A stretch of 6,156 bases of DNA, taken from NCBI GenBank assembly GCA_013002475.1, contig JABDJM010000422.1, positions 1 through 6,156 of the forward strand. The letters run 5' to 3'. Below, piece after piece: positions 1 to 6,156 of the stretch. Positions within the stretch are counted from its first letter, which is position 1, and each line of letters starts with the position of its first letter. The translations under genes and the position numbers were made by a program. The notes below the pieces were generated by a model. It made no database searches, was not told the DNA's origin, and worked only from the letters and a program-made list of their open reading frames with translations. Source of the DNA: Saprospiraceae bacterium (lineage in GTDB: Bacteria > Bacteroidota > Bacteroidia > Chitinophagales > Saprospiraceae).

Positions 1-1
1 A

Positions 2-1504
2 GTCAAGCGTGGTGACTATGGCCGGATCCTGGCAGAATTTTGGGCTGACGGACCAGATTCGGAAACACCTCCGGGACATTGGTTTACCATATTAAACTAT
101 GTAATGGACCATCCGGATTTTGAAAGGCGCTTTCAAGGCCAGGGTGATACCTTGGGTTCTCTGGAGTATGATGTGAAGGCCTACCTTGCCCTGGCTGGTG
201 CTGTCCATGATGTGGCGGTAACTGTTTGGGGTATTAAAGGTTGGTACGATTACATTCGACCTGTTTCTGCTATTCGGGCCCTCTGCGAATTAGGGCAACG
301 GACTGATCCAGATCAAATGAATTATCACCCCGCAGGTATAAATCTCGATTCAGGCTATATCGAATTGGTCCAAATAGGTGATACCCTTGCAGGTGAATCT
401 AACGAGCATGTTGGTAAAATAAAGTTGAAAGCTTGGCGTGGTCCTGACTATATCAATAATCCGGAATTGGACCAGGCAGGAGTGGATTGGATCCTTGGCG
501 AAAATTGGTGGCCCTATCAAAGACCTTCATTTGTAACACCAAATTTTGCAGGCTACATCTCTGGACATAGTACTTTTTCCAGAGCGGCGGCTGAGGTATT
601 AACGCTCCTGACTGGTGATGAATTTTTTCCAGGTGGTATGGGTGTATTTGAGGTTCCGCAAAATGAATTTCTAGTTTTTGAGGAAGGTCCCAGTGAGAAT
701 ATTCAATTGCAATGGGCGACTTATCGGGACGCTTCTGATCAATGTAGCCTTTCCCGAATTTGGGGAGGGATACATCCACCCGCTGATGACATTCCAGGTC
801 GATTGATCGGACGAGAAATAGGAATCCAGGCATTTGAATTTGCCCGTGAGTTATATTATAAGGATGAAGACGGAGATGGTTTTTATAGTTTCATGGATTG
901 TGATGACAGCAATGCATTTATGAATCCTGATCAGCAAGAAATCGCTTACAATGGGTTAGATGATGATTGCGACCCACTTACTCTAGATGATGATCTCGAT
1001 CAGGATGGATTTGCAATGATCGATGACTGTGATGACAACAATGCATTAATCAATCCTAATCAATTAGAAATAACATACAACGGACTAGATGATGATTGTG
1101 ATCCGCTCACACTGGATGATGACCTGGATCAGGATGGGTTCCTGCTAATAGATGACTGCGACGATACTAATGCCGAAATTTACCCAGGTGCTGAAGAAAC
1201 AGCCAACAATGGAATAGATGAAGATTGCGACGGCTCTGATTTAATTAATGCCGTGATTGATCCAGCCTTAATTGAAACCAGAGTTTATCCTAACCCTGTC
1301 AGTCAAAACCTATTTGTTGATTTGCCATCTGAAGAAACATACCAAGTCCAAATTCATACCATACAAGGGATCTTATTACAAAAAATGAATAACCAAATTG
1401 GAAACATTGTTATTCCAACAGATCACCTTCCAAAAGGTATTTACATATTGGTTTTAAGAACAAATAAGGGAGACAAAGGAACCTGGAAATTTGTTAAGAA
1501 CTAA
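2..1504 (+). CDS. Vanadium-dependent haloperoxidase-like (PAP2 fold) secreted enzyme with MopE repeats and T9SS tail, 5' partial
   Basis: The frame is open to the left window edge, so the Met codon at 104 is internal and 500 residues are visible (numbered from the codon at 2). The family's vanadate/phosphate-binding signature is complete: K79-x6-R86-P87, S187-G188-H189 in 'YISGHSTFSR', and S251-R252-x5-H258-x3-D262 in 'SRIWGGIHPPAD'. By family analogy H189 is the acid-base histidine and H258 the vanadate-coordinating one. The reaction would be peroxide-dependent halide oxidation, but an acid phosphatase activity of the same fold cannot be excluded, and halide preference cannot be read. Residues 288-414 are three MopE-like metal-binding repeats. 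Residues 428-500, beginning 'VYPNPVSQNL' and ending in a basic stretch, form a T9SS type A sorting domain, so the protein should be surface-bound or released. The signal peptide and N-terminal catalytic part lie outside the window. It converges on the minus-strand toroid gene. The family call is firm; the substrate is unknown. Confidence 0.93.
   Translation, partial: VKRGDYGRILAEFWADGPDSETPPGHWFTILNYVMDHPDFERRFQGQGDTLGSLEYDVKAYLALAGAVHDVAVTVWGIKGWYDYIRPVSAIRALCELGQRTDPDQMNYHPAGINLDSGYIELVQIGDTLAGESNEHVGKIKLKAWRGPDYINNPELDQAGVDWILGENWWPYQRPSFVTPNFAGYISGHSTFSRAAAEVLTLLTGDEFFPGGMGVFEVPQNEFLVFEEGPSENIQLQWATYRDASDQCSLSRIWGGIHPPADDIPGRLIGREIGIQAFEFARELYYKDEDGDGFYSFMDCDDSNAFMNPDQQEIAYNGLDDDCDPLTLDDDLDQDGFAMIDDCDDNNALINPNQLEITYNGLDDDCDPLTLDDDLDQDGFLLIDDCDDTNAEIYPGAEETANNGIDEDCDGSDLINAVIDPALIETRVYPNPVSQNLFVDLPSEETYQVQIHTIQGILLQKMNNQIGNIVIPTDHLPKGIYILVLRTNKGDKGTWKFVKN
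863..1243 (+). repeat. Three tandem MopE-type Asp/Cys repeats within the haloperoxidase gene
   Basis: Units start at 863, 992 and 1121, each 129 bp (43 residues), the third slightly shorter. Each has a D-x-D-x-D-G-F core, then 'DCDD.N', an N-P or Y-P-G turn, and 'NG.D.DCD'. The first two junctions carry an identical 'DPLTLDDD' linker that is absent after the third unit. The acidic loops resemble calcium-binding thrombospondin type 3 and EF-hand loops. The related MopE family motif was described in a copper-binding protein, so the metal here is an inference. Each unit holds two cysteines, probably a disulfide in the secreted protein. Such repeats commonly sit between a catalytic domain and a sorting domain in Bacteroidota. 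Confidence 0.85.
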
Positions 1505-1540
1505 CAAAAAAGAAGGCCAGGCTCAATGGCCCGACCTTCT
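1505..1540 (-). terminator. Rho-independent terminator for minus-strand transcription
   Basis: Read on the minus strand, arm AGAAGGTCGGGC (1540-1529) pairs with GCCTGGCCTTCT (1522-1511) over 12 pairs, two of them G-U wobbles, around a 6-nt loop. A T-run follows at 1511-1506. On the plus strand the same bases give two A-C mismatches and no downstream T-run, so the hairpin works mainly for the leftward toroid transcript. It starts 22 bp beyond the stop of the relic tail copy (1562-1564) and more than 200 bp beyond the toroid gene's own stop. It abuts the haloperoxidase stop codon. Confidence 0.75.
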
Positions 1541-1561
1541 GCTACAGGATTCTACACTTTG

Positions 1562-1630
1562 TTATTCTTCTCCCTGAGCTACCAGGTTGTCAATATCGTT
1601 GTTGATCGATAAGATCAAAAGACAGGTTGC
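1562..1630 (-). pseudogene. Relic 3' end of a second toroid-protein gene (22 codons plus stop)
   Basis: Read leftward from 1630, this stretch encodes 'ATCLLILSINNDID', then 'NLVAQGEE' and a TAA stop. It matches residues 407-428 of the toroid protein (1756-1824) with one change, Q to N. The DNA differs at 19 of 69 positions: 14 codons have silent changes only and one changes the residue. Homology ends abruptly upstream at GCAACC, and an in-frame TAG follows four codons further upstream (1645-1643), so no full gene is left. The downstream terminator is 22 bp away, as expected for a genuine gene end. The reading is that a diverged, formerly selected paralogue lost its body. It may still be transcribed as part of the toroid gene's 3' untranslated region. 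Confidence 0.8.
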
Positions 1631-1753
1631 ACCCCCCGGCCCCTACCTTAACCGGCAGGCAGGCCCTAGAGAGGGAGGCAACCATTGTCTAAAAATCAAG
1701 ATTGCCTGCGCTGACATCCCCTTTAGGGGAATGAGGGGTGAGGGAGGCAACCA
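1625..1753. repeat. G/C-rich repeat-bearing insert between the two toroid tails
   Basis: This block lies between the relic tail and the intact toroid gene. On the plus strand it begins GGTTGCACCCCCC and ends GAGGGAGGCAACCA, giving imperfect inverted ends (GGTTGC...GCAACC). The 14-base GAGGGAGGCAACCA occurs at 1671-1684 and again at 1740-1753. A CCCC-TTTA-GGGG hairpin lies at 1718-1729. The block is visibly richer in G/C runs than its neighbours and contains no credible coding frame. It resembles a small non-autonomous intergenic repeat of the MITE/REP kind, but one window cannot show whether it recurs in the genome. The exact edges are uncertain, because the left GGTTGC is also part of the tail codons. 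Confidence 0.4.
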
Positions 1754-1755
1754 GG

Positions 1756-3042
1756 TTACTCTTCCCCTTGAGCAACTAACTGATCAATATCATTATTAAT
1801 AGAGAGAATTAGGAGACAGGTTGCTGTACAAAAAACTGGACTCGTGATGCAGTGATGTCCATTCCAGCTTCCGTCATTATTTTGAATGTTCAGCAAATTG
1901 GCGGACATGCTATCGTACCAGTTCTTCCAGGTGTTATCATTTGCAATCACCATAGATTCACCCGTTTGCAAAAAGGACAGAAACTCCTCTCCCCCATTGT
2001 TTCCAAACCCGCTAACTACTCTTTTTTCCTGGGCTTTTACTTTGGCAGATTCATACACCTTATAAGCTGTTTCCAGTTGAATGGCGTCCTCTTCTTCAAC
2101 GCCTGCTTTTCGCAAATTCTCATAGTTGACTACAACAACTTCATCAAGCACACCTGCAGCTTCCTGCGCTTTCTTAGCCAATTTCTTCGCCCGCCGGGCT
2201 TCCTTTGCACTAGAGCGTACAGAACTCGACACGGAGTAGAGCATGATCCCTGCTCCATCCTTAACTTCCACGCTTTCCGTCACCGGGTCGTAGTTAGATT
2301 TCTGATAGGACTTTGCCGCTGTGAGTTTGACTCCATCTACATAAGCGCCCCTGGCCTGGGCAGCTTCCAGTGCTGAAGTGGCAAAACTAGATTGCAAAAC
2401 GCCTGCCCAGCCGGCACCTTTGGTGCGTCCGGAGTCATCCTGAGAAGTTTGAACCATATCAACAGATTTGTTCACCGAGTTAAACACCCGCTTGTACATA
2501 CTGGAATTATTGTCAAGCTCATCAAGCAAGTTGGTCAGGTATTGAGTGGTCAGAACCAGGTCAATGTTTTGTCCCAGTTTGCTTTGAATTTGCGTGCCGG
2601 TTAGGTCGGTAATCTTAGCACCATTTGGGATCGCATCTTCGACGGCATTCAATAAATACTCGGTGGCTTTTTTCAGTTGTTTCTGGTGAGGTCCCTCCTC
2701 CAGAGTGGATCCTGTCCTGAGCAGAGCCATGGAAACCATGGCGGTAGTTGCAGGATCTGCAGGGACTTTATGCGGATCCATTTCTTTTTGATAGGCGTTG
2801 AAGCCTGCGCCCCAACCCCCATCAGGATGCTGCGCTTTTTCAAGCCAATCCAGGCCATCCCTTATAGCGCTTTCAATAGCTTCGGTAGGAGCATGTTTAA
2901 ACTCGGGGTCAAGGTCAACGATGCCAAAGAGGTTATTGAATACACAATGATCCGGAGCCACCTTGGCTGGTTGTGGTTTGAGAAATAGGAAGGAGGCAAT
3001 AGCAAGCAGGACTATCCCCGCGAATAGCGTTTTTGTTTTCAT
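1756..3042 (-). CDS. Exported or membrane-anchored alpha-alpha toroid (prenyltransferase/squalene-cyclase repeat-like) protein
   Basis: This is a 428-residue protein. The ATG at 3042 is chosen over a TTG two codons upstream because it directly precedes the 'KTKTLF' start of a signal sequence; no Shine-Dalgarno is visible, which is usual in Bacteroidota. Residues 1-24 are a basic start plus one hydrophobic helix with no lipobox, so a signal peptide or anchor. Toroid (QW-like) motifs are seen near residues 66-80 ('LEKAQHPDGGWGAG'), 197-215 ('GAGWAG' followed by an Ala-rich helix) and 384-394 ('NIQNNDGSW'). Residues about 275-343 are a highly charged Lys/Ala/Glu helical stretch, apparently an insertion. 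Only four cysteines occur: C33 just after the anchor, and C398, C405 and C409 in the last repeat beside H396-H397. No DXDD acid motif is seen, so terpene cyclisation is not supported. The protein may be a binding or scaffold toroid. Fold call likely, function unknown. Confidence 0.8.
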   Translation of the reverse strand: MKTKTLFAGIVLLAIASFLFLKPQPAKVAPDHCVFNNLFGIVDLDPEFKHAPTEAIESAIRDGLDWLEKAQHPDGGWGAGFNAYQKEMDPHKVPADPATTAMVSMALLRTGSTLEEGPHQKQLKKATEYLLNAVEDAIPNGAKITDLTGTQIQSKLGQNIDLVLTTQYLTNLLDELDNNSSMYKRVFNSVNKSVDMVQTSQDDSGRTKGAGWAGVLQSSFATSALEAAQARGAYVDGVKLTAAKSYQKSNYDPVTESVEVKDGAGIMLYSVSSSVRSSAKEARRAKKLAKKAQEAAGVLDEVVVVNYENLRKAGVEEEDAIQLETAYKVYESAKVKAQEKRVVSGFGNNGGEEFLSFLQTGESMVIANDNTWKNWYDSMSANLLNIQNNDGSWNGHHCITSPVFCTATCLLILSINNDIDQLVAQGEE

Positions 3043-3302
3043 GATCAAACTTTTAATGAATTAAGAAGGAGTGGTTACGTCTTGTATTTGTATTGATGCA
3101 ATCCTATTTCATTTTGATGTGCGAGGAGATAAAAAAATAGAATTCGCAGGAAGAAATGTAGAATTGGTGACTAAAGACTAAACGAAAGTATCCAACCAAT
3201 CAATGGAGTTTCTCAATCTAAGGCTTTTGGCTACTATTACTTTGAACAAAAGGACACCCCTCATTTCCCCAAAACCAACACGCCTTTGTTTGCTAAATTT
3301 TT
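3043..3302. other. Intergenic region between the kinase and toroid genes, no gene seen
   Basis: This 260-bp stretch should hold the 3' end of the kinase transcript and the promoter of the toroid gene. I see no coding frame and no RNA gene. On the minus strand, TACTTTCG and TACATTTC each come within one base of the Bacteroidota -7 element TAnnTTTG, but neither has a TTTG element at the expected spacing, so no promoter is called. A weak inverted repeat (3245-3253 with 3283-3290) has a bulge and a loop of about 29 nt and is a poor terminator. The size of the gap argues that the two genes are transcribed separately. Confidence 0.5.
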
Positions 3303-6156
3303 TCAGGAGCCAGGGAATGACATAGTCACCCTGGTTCCCTTCTTTTCTGCAGGGTTTGAGCCAATATCTATCGTGTAGGAGGTCCCCAGTTTTTGATTGA
3401 TCAGTTGTAAGCGTTCAGTTGTAATTGTTGTTCCCAAGGAAGTTTTTGGGTTTTCGACTTTGGTAGAATTATAGCCTTTGCCATTATCCTCGACCAATAA
3501 TTCTAAAACCTGCCCAATCTTATTCGTCCGAATACTTAATTGGCCCAAATCTCCCATTGCCACCACTCCGTGCTTGATTGCATTCTCGACAAAGGGCTGA
3601 ACAAATAAAGGGGGGACTTTTATCTCCCGAAGTCGCTGCTCATTATCCAGCTCCCAGAAAACTTTAAAGGGCTTCTCCAGCCGTTGCGCTTCAAGCTCAA
3701 CATAGTTTTTTACAAACCGAAGTTCTTGGCTCAAGGAAATTGTTTCCTCCCTGGAATGTTGCAGAGCCTTTCGGATCAGTTTTGAAAATGCTGCAAGGAA
3801 GGCTGAAGCTTTGGCCCTTTCGTTCGTTGCAATATACCCATCCACTGTATTCAAACAATTAAATACAAAGTGAGGGTTCATCTGTGCCTGCAGCGCTTTC
3901 ATCTGTAGTTCTGCGATCCTCGTTTCTGTTTCTGCTTTCCGTCTGATTCGTAGAATTCTTTGACGAATGAAATACATTACCAGCAATACTAAAACAAGAA
4001 GAGATAGGGCCCGAAAAAGTCCTGACTTCCACCAGGGAGGTTGAATTTCTATTCTCAATTCTGAAAGAGAATTATCCTCATCGATTTCCTGCAAAAAGGC
4101 TTTGGTTTCGAATAAAATCTCTCCGGTCTCAAGTTGATTAAGGTTTACGGAAGTTGAGGGGCCATTGGATATCCACCGACTACCATTGATGCGGTATGCA
4201 TAGTGTAAGGGCCTTCTGGAGAAAAAATGTGGAGTCACAAAATGAACTGAAAAGCTTGATTGGTCGTGCTTCAATGAGACAGATTGATCTTCGCCTCCTA
4301 ACAGCCGAAGCTGATCATCTCCAAAATCCAGTTTGCTGAAGAGTGGCGCATCCGGTGCAGTTCTATCATCCTGAATTTCTTTTGGTGCAAAATAATTGAA
4401 ACCGTTAACGCCTCCGAAATACATAAGCCCATCCGAAGATTTTAGAAACGCATTAGTATTAAATTCTAGTCCCTGCAAGCCATCACTTTCCAGATAGGAA
4501 ATGATCTTATTGGTTTCCTTGTCAATTTTCCCAATACCCTTATTGCAGCTAAACCATAAAAATCCTTCCTCATCGGGCAAAATACCATACACGTAGTTCG
4601 AAGGCAGACCCTCGGCCTGGCCATAATATTTTAGTACAGGTAGGTCTTCCGTAGATAGGTCGGTTTTATAAACCCCATTTGAACTAGCAATCCAAAGCAC
4701 TTGTGTTAATACATCTTCATGCATAGCTTTCACATTCAATTGCCCCTGGAAAAAATATTCTATATCAACCGAAGGGTTAGTAGTCGTTCTGTTTTGCCAA
4801 AAGTCGTCTAGAGAAAATCGAGCAAACCCTTCTTGATGCTTAGGCACATAAAGCCGATTCTTCGAATCAATAAAAAGAAAGCCACAACTATTTTTCTCGA
4901 AAACTGGCAAAAGAGAAACAGCATTGGTCATTGAATTCCAAACATAAGCTCCAGCATCTGTTGTGTAGTATATGTTTCCCTGGCTATCCTCAACAATACT
5001 CCAAATGACGTTGGACTCAGACCCAAATTCTGGCCGCACCTTACTTGAAATATTAATACTGGTTTTCTGTTTCTTTTCCATTCGATACAAACCATGATAG
5101 GAACCCAACCATAATGCTTCATCACTCCCTAAATGCATCGATGATACTTCCGTAGAAGGAAAAACATCTGAATAGGGGGAATAAAAAACCTTTTTCGACC
5201 TGGGATCATATTGCATTATCTTATGAGAATGAGTTCCCAGGAGAATCATTCCATCCGCCCTTTCAGCAAAACACTTTATCCCTTTGCTATTAATTACCTG
5301 CTTATCCAGGTTATACTGAGTTACCTTTCTAAAAGGTTTGATTTCTGGCACAAGCGCAAACACGCCATGAGGATCAGAGGAGCCCCAGATAATTCCTTCC
5401 GAATCGATGAACATGTTTGAAGCTGTGTTACTGGGCAGTCGTCTCTTTTCCGGCTGCTCCATATCAAATTGATCCAGAACCTCGCCCTTTGTATTACAAA
5501 GGAAAAGACCCTCATTGGAGGAACCTATCCAGAAAGTTCTATCCTCGTATATTTTAATCTCTAGGGGGTCAGATTTGTACACATTTTTCAAAGGAAAATG
5601 CTGGTATCCTCCTGTAGCAGCGGAAAGGATAAACAATTCATTAGTGGAAATTGCCCAGGCATTTCCATCAGGATCTAAATCCAAACAATGCACTATCCTT
5701 GAAGGGGCATCTGACCCATTCAGAAAATGGGTTTTCTGATGGTTTTCAAGATCGATCCTAAGCACACCCCTAGTCTTACGAATCCAAATGTGCTTACCCT
5801 GATAGCATCTAACAGAATTGATCAGATAATTATTTCGCTTGTATATTTCTTCGGCGTCAATGATCTTTTTCTCCCCAGAATAAATGTTCAACGTTAGAAT
5901 TCCTTCGGAGTCATTGATGTACCAAAGCAAACTATCGCTAGCGTAGAAGGGTAAGTGTTCGCTTTTGACCGATTCCCCGAGTGAGTCTTTGGTGAAGAAT
6001 TGGGAGAAATTACCTGTCTGATACTCGTACCTGTTAAGACAGGATTCTGATCCCACCCAAATATTTCCGAGTGAATCCTCGACAAGACCAAGCATATAAT
6101 AACCTCCGATTGAAGTGCTGTCTCCAGGCCTTTCCTTAAAGGTTACAAACTCATTC
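3303..6156 (-). CDS. Two-propeller/Y_Y_Y sensor histidine kinase of the LytS/YehU type, 5' partial
   Basis: The frame is open to the right window edge. The ATG at 6095 lies inside a propeller repeat ('YYMLGLVEDSLGNIWVGS') and is not the start. The 950 visible residues, numbered from the codon at 6155-6153, contain about 13 ligand_gate-type (Reg_prop) blades up to about residue 590, with hallmarks such as 'GNIWVGS', 'FWIGSSNEGLF', 'ALWLGSYHGLY' and 'EGLPSNYVYGI'. A Y_Y_Y domain follows at about 620-708, ending 'IQPPWWKS', then one TM helix (about 713-731) and a short coiled coil. The kinase core starts at 'QMNPHFVFNCLN' with phospho-acceptor H762, then N-box 'PPLFVQPFVENAIKHG' (N858), G1 'EDNGKGY' (890-894) and G2 'KGTRVTM' near 940. 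All key residues are present. Two seven-blade propellers are usual, so only about one blade and a signal peptide are missing. It should sense an extracytoplasmic ligand and phosphorylate a LytTR-type regulator, but none lies downstream here. No receiver or HTH domain is fused, so it is not a hybrid HTCS protein. Confidence 0.93.
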   Translation of the reverse strand, partial: NEFVTFKERPGDSTSIGGYYMLGLVEDSLGNIWVGSESCLNRYEYQTGNFSQFFTKDSLGESVKSEHLPFYASDSLLWYINDSEGILTLNIYSGEKKIIDAEEIYKRNNYLINSVRCYQGKHIWIRKTRGVLRIDLENHQKTHFLNGSDAPSRIVHCLDLDPDGNAWAISTNELFILSAATGGYQHFPLKNVYKSDPLEIKIYEDRTFWIGSSNEGLFLCNTKGEVLDQFDMEQPEKRRLPSNTASNMFIDSEGIIWGSSDPHGVFALVPEIKPFRKVTQYNLDKQVINSKGIKCFAERADGMILLGTHSHKIMQYDPRSKKVFYSPYSDVFPSTEVSSMHLGSDEALWLGSYHGLYRMEKKQKTSINISSKVRPEFGSESNVIWSIVEDSQGNIYYTTDAGAYVWNSMTNAVSLLPVFEKNSCGFLFIDSKNRLYVPKHQEGFARFSLDDFWQNRTTTNPSVDIEYFFQGQLNVKAMHEDVLTQVLWIASSNGVYKTDLSTEDLPVLKYYGQAEGLPSNYVYGILPDEEGFLWFSCNKGIGKIDKETNKIISYLESDGLQGLEFNTNAFLKSSDGLMYFGGVNGFNYFAPKEIQDDRTAPDAPLFSKLDFGDDQLRLLGGEDQSVSLKHDQSSFSVHFVTPHFFSRRPLHYAYRINGSRWISNGPSTSVNLNQLETGEILFETKAFLQEIDEDNSLSELRIEIQPPWWKSGLFRALSLLVLVLLVMYFIRQRILRIRRKAETETRIAELQMKALQAQMNPHFVFNCLNTVDGYIATNERAKASAFLAAFSKLIRKALQHSREETISLSQELRFVKNYVELEAQRLEKPFKVFWELDNEQRLREIKVPPLFVQPFVENAIKHGVVAMGDLGQLSIRTNKIGQVLELLVEDNGKGYNSTKVENPKTSLGTTITTERLQLINQKLGTSYTIDIGSNPAEKKGTRVTMSFPGS

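Noticed and set aside
104..106. ATG as haloperoxidase start
   Set aside because: The frame continues upstream without a stop to the window edge and encodes family-typical sequence ('AEFWADGP', 'PPGHWFTI'), so the start lies outside the window.
453..833. A 126-codon open frame on the minus strand
   Set aside because: It lies opposite the catalytic core of the haloperoxidase, where the plus frame carries all the active-site motifs.
1625..1753. CRISPR-like or attachment-site array suggested by repeated GAGGGAGGCAACCA
   Set aside because: There are only two copies, at 69-bp spacing. There is no regular spacer series, no cas gene, and no integrase or tRNA nearby.
1587..1799. A 70-codon plus-strand frame across the intergenic repeat block
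   Set aside because: It runs antisense through both tail copies and the G/C-rich insert. Its composition follows the DNA repeats, and nothing resembles a protein family.
1852..2376. A 174-codon open frame on the plus strand
   Set aside because: It is antisense to the toroid gene, whose minus-strand frame has recognisable toroid repeats and an export signal. The plus-strand translation is Cys/Phe/Ile-rich with no domain pattern.
3046..3048. TTG as toroid start
   Set aside because: An ATG two codons downstream (3042-3040) begins a normal signal sequence, and ATG is the far more likely initiator.
3245..3290. Possible kinase terminator hairpin
   Set aside because: The stem is only eight pairs with a bulge and a loop of about 29 nt, and no T-run follows on the minus strand.

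Overview
The window looks like chromosomal DNA from a Bacteroidota bacterium, most plausibly a marine or aquatic member of the Saprospiria/Lewinella type. Three things point there: a C-terminal type IX secretion (T9SS) sorting domain, MopE-type Asp/Cys-rich repeats in front of it, and a very large two-propeller/Y_Y_Y sensor histidine kinase. The lineage is inferred from these family habits, not from a marker gene.

Layout. (1) Positions 2-1504, plus strand: the C-terminal 500 residues of a secreted vanadium-dependent haloperoxidase-like enzyme (PAP2 fold), cut by the left window edge. It carries three 43-residue MopE-like repeats and a T9SS tail. (2) Positions 1505-1755: a 251-bp convergent intergenic region. 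It holds a minus-strand terminator, a relic copy of the last 22 codons plus stop of the next gene, and a G/C-rich repeat-bearing insert. (3) Positions 1756-3042, minus strand: a membrane-anchored or exported protein of the terpenoid-cyclase/prenyltransferase alpha-alpha toroid type, with no visible class II cyclase DXDD motif. (4) Positions 3043-3302: a 260-bp gap with no gene. (5) Positions 3303-6156, minus strand: a sensor histidine kinase (about 13 propeller blades, Y_Y_Y domain, one TM helix, LytS/YehU-type kinase core), cut by the right window edge.

Working together. Nothing shows that the three genes form one pathway. The haloperoxidase converges on the other two. The kinase and toroid genes are co-directional but 260 bp apart, and no response regulator lies in the window. 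Both the enzyme and the toroid protein should act outside the cytoplasm.

The least ordinary signal is in 1505-1830. The toroid gene's 3' end is present twice, and the two copies differ at 19 of 69 nucleotides but by only one amino acid. The outer copy sits directly in front of the terminator. This implies that a second, selected paralogue once stood there (or that its tail is still used), with a G/C-rich element now separating the two tails.
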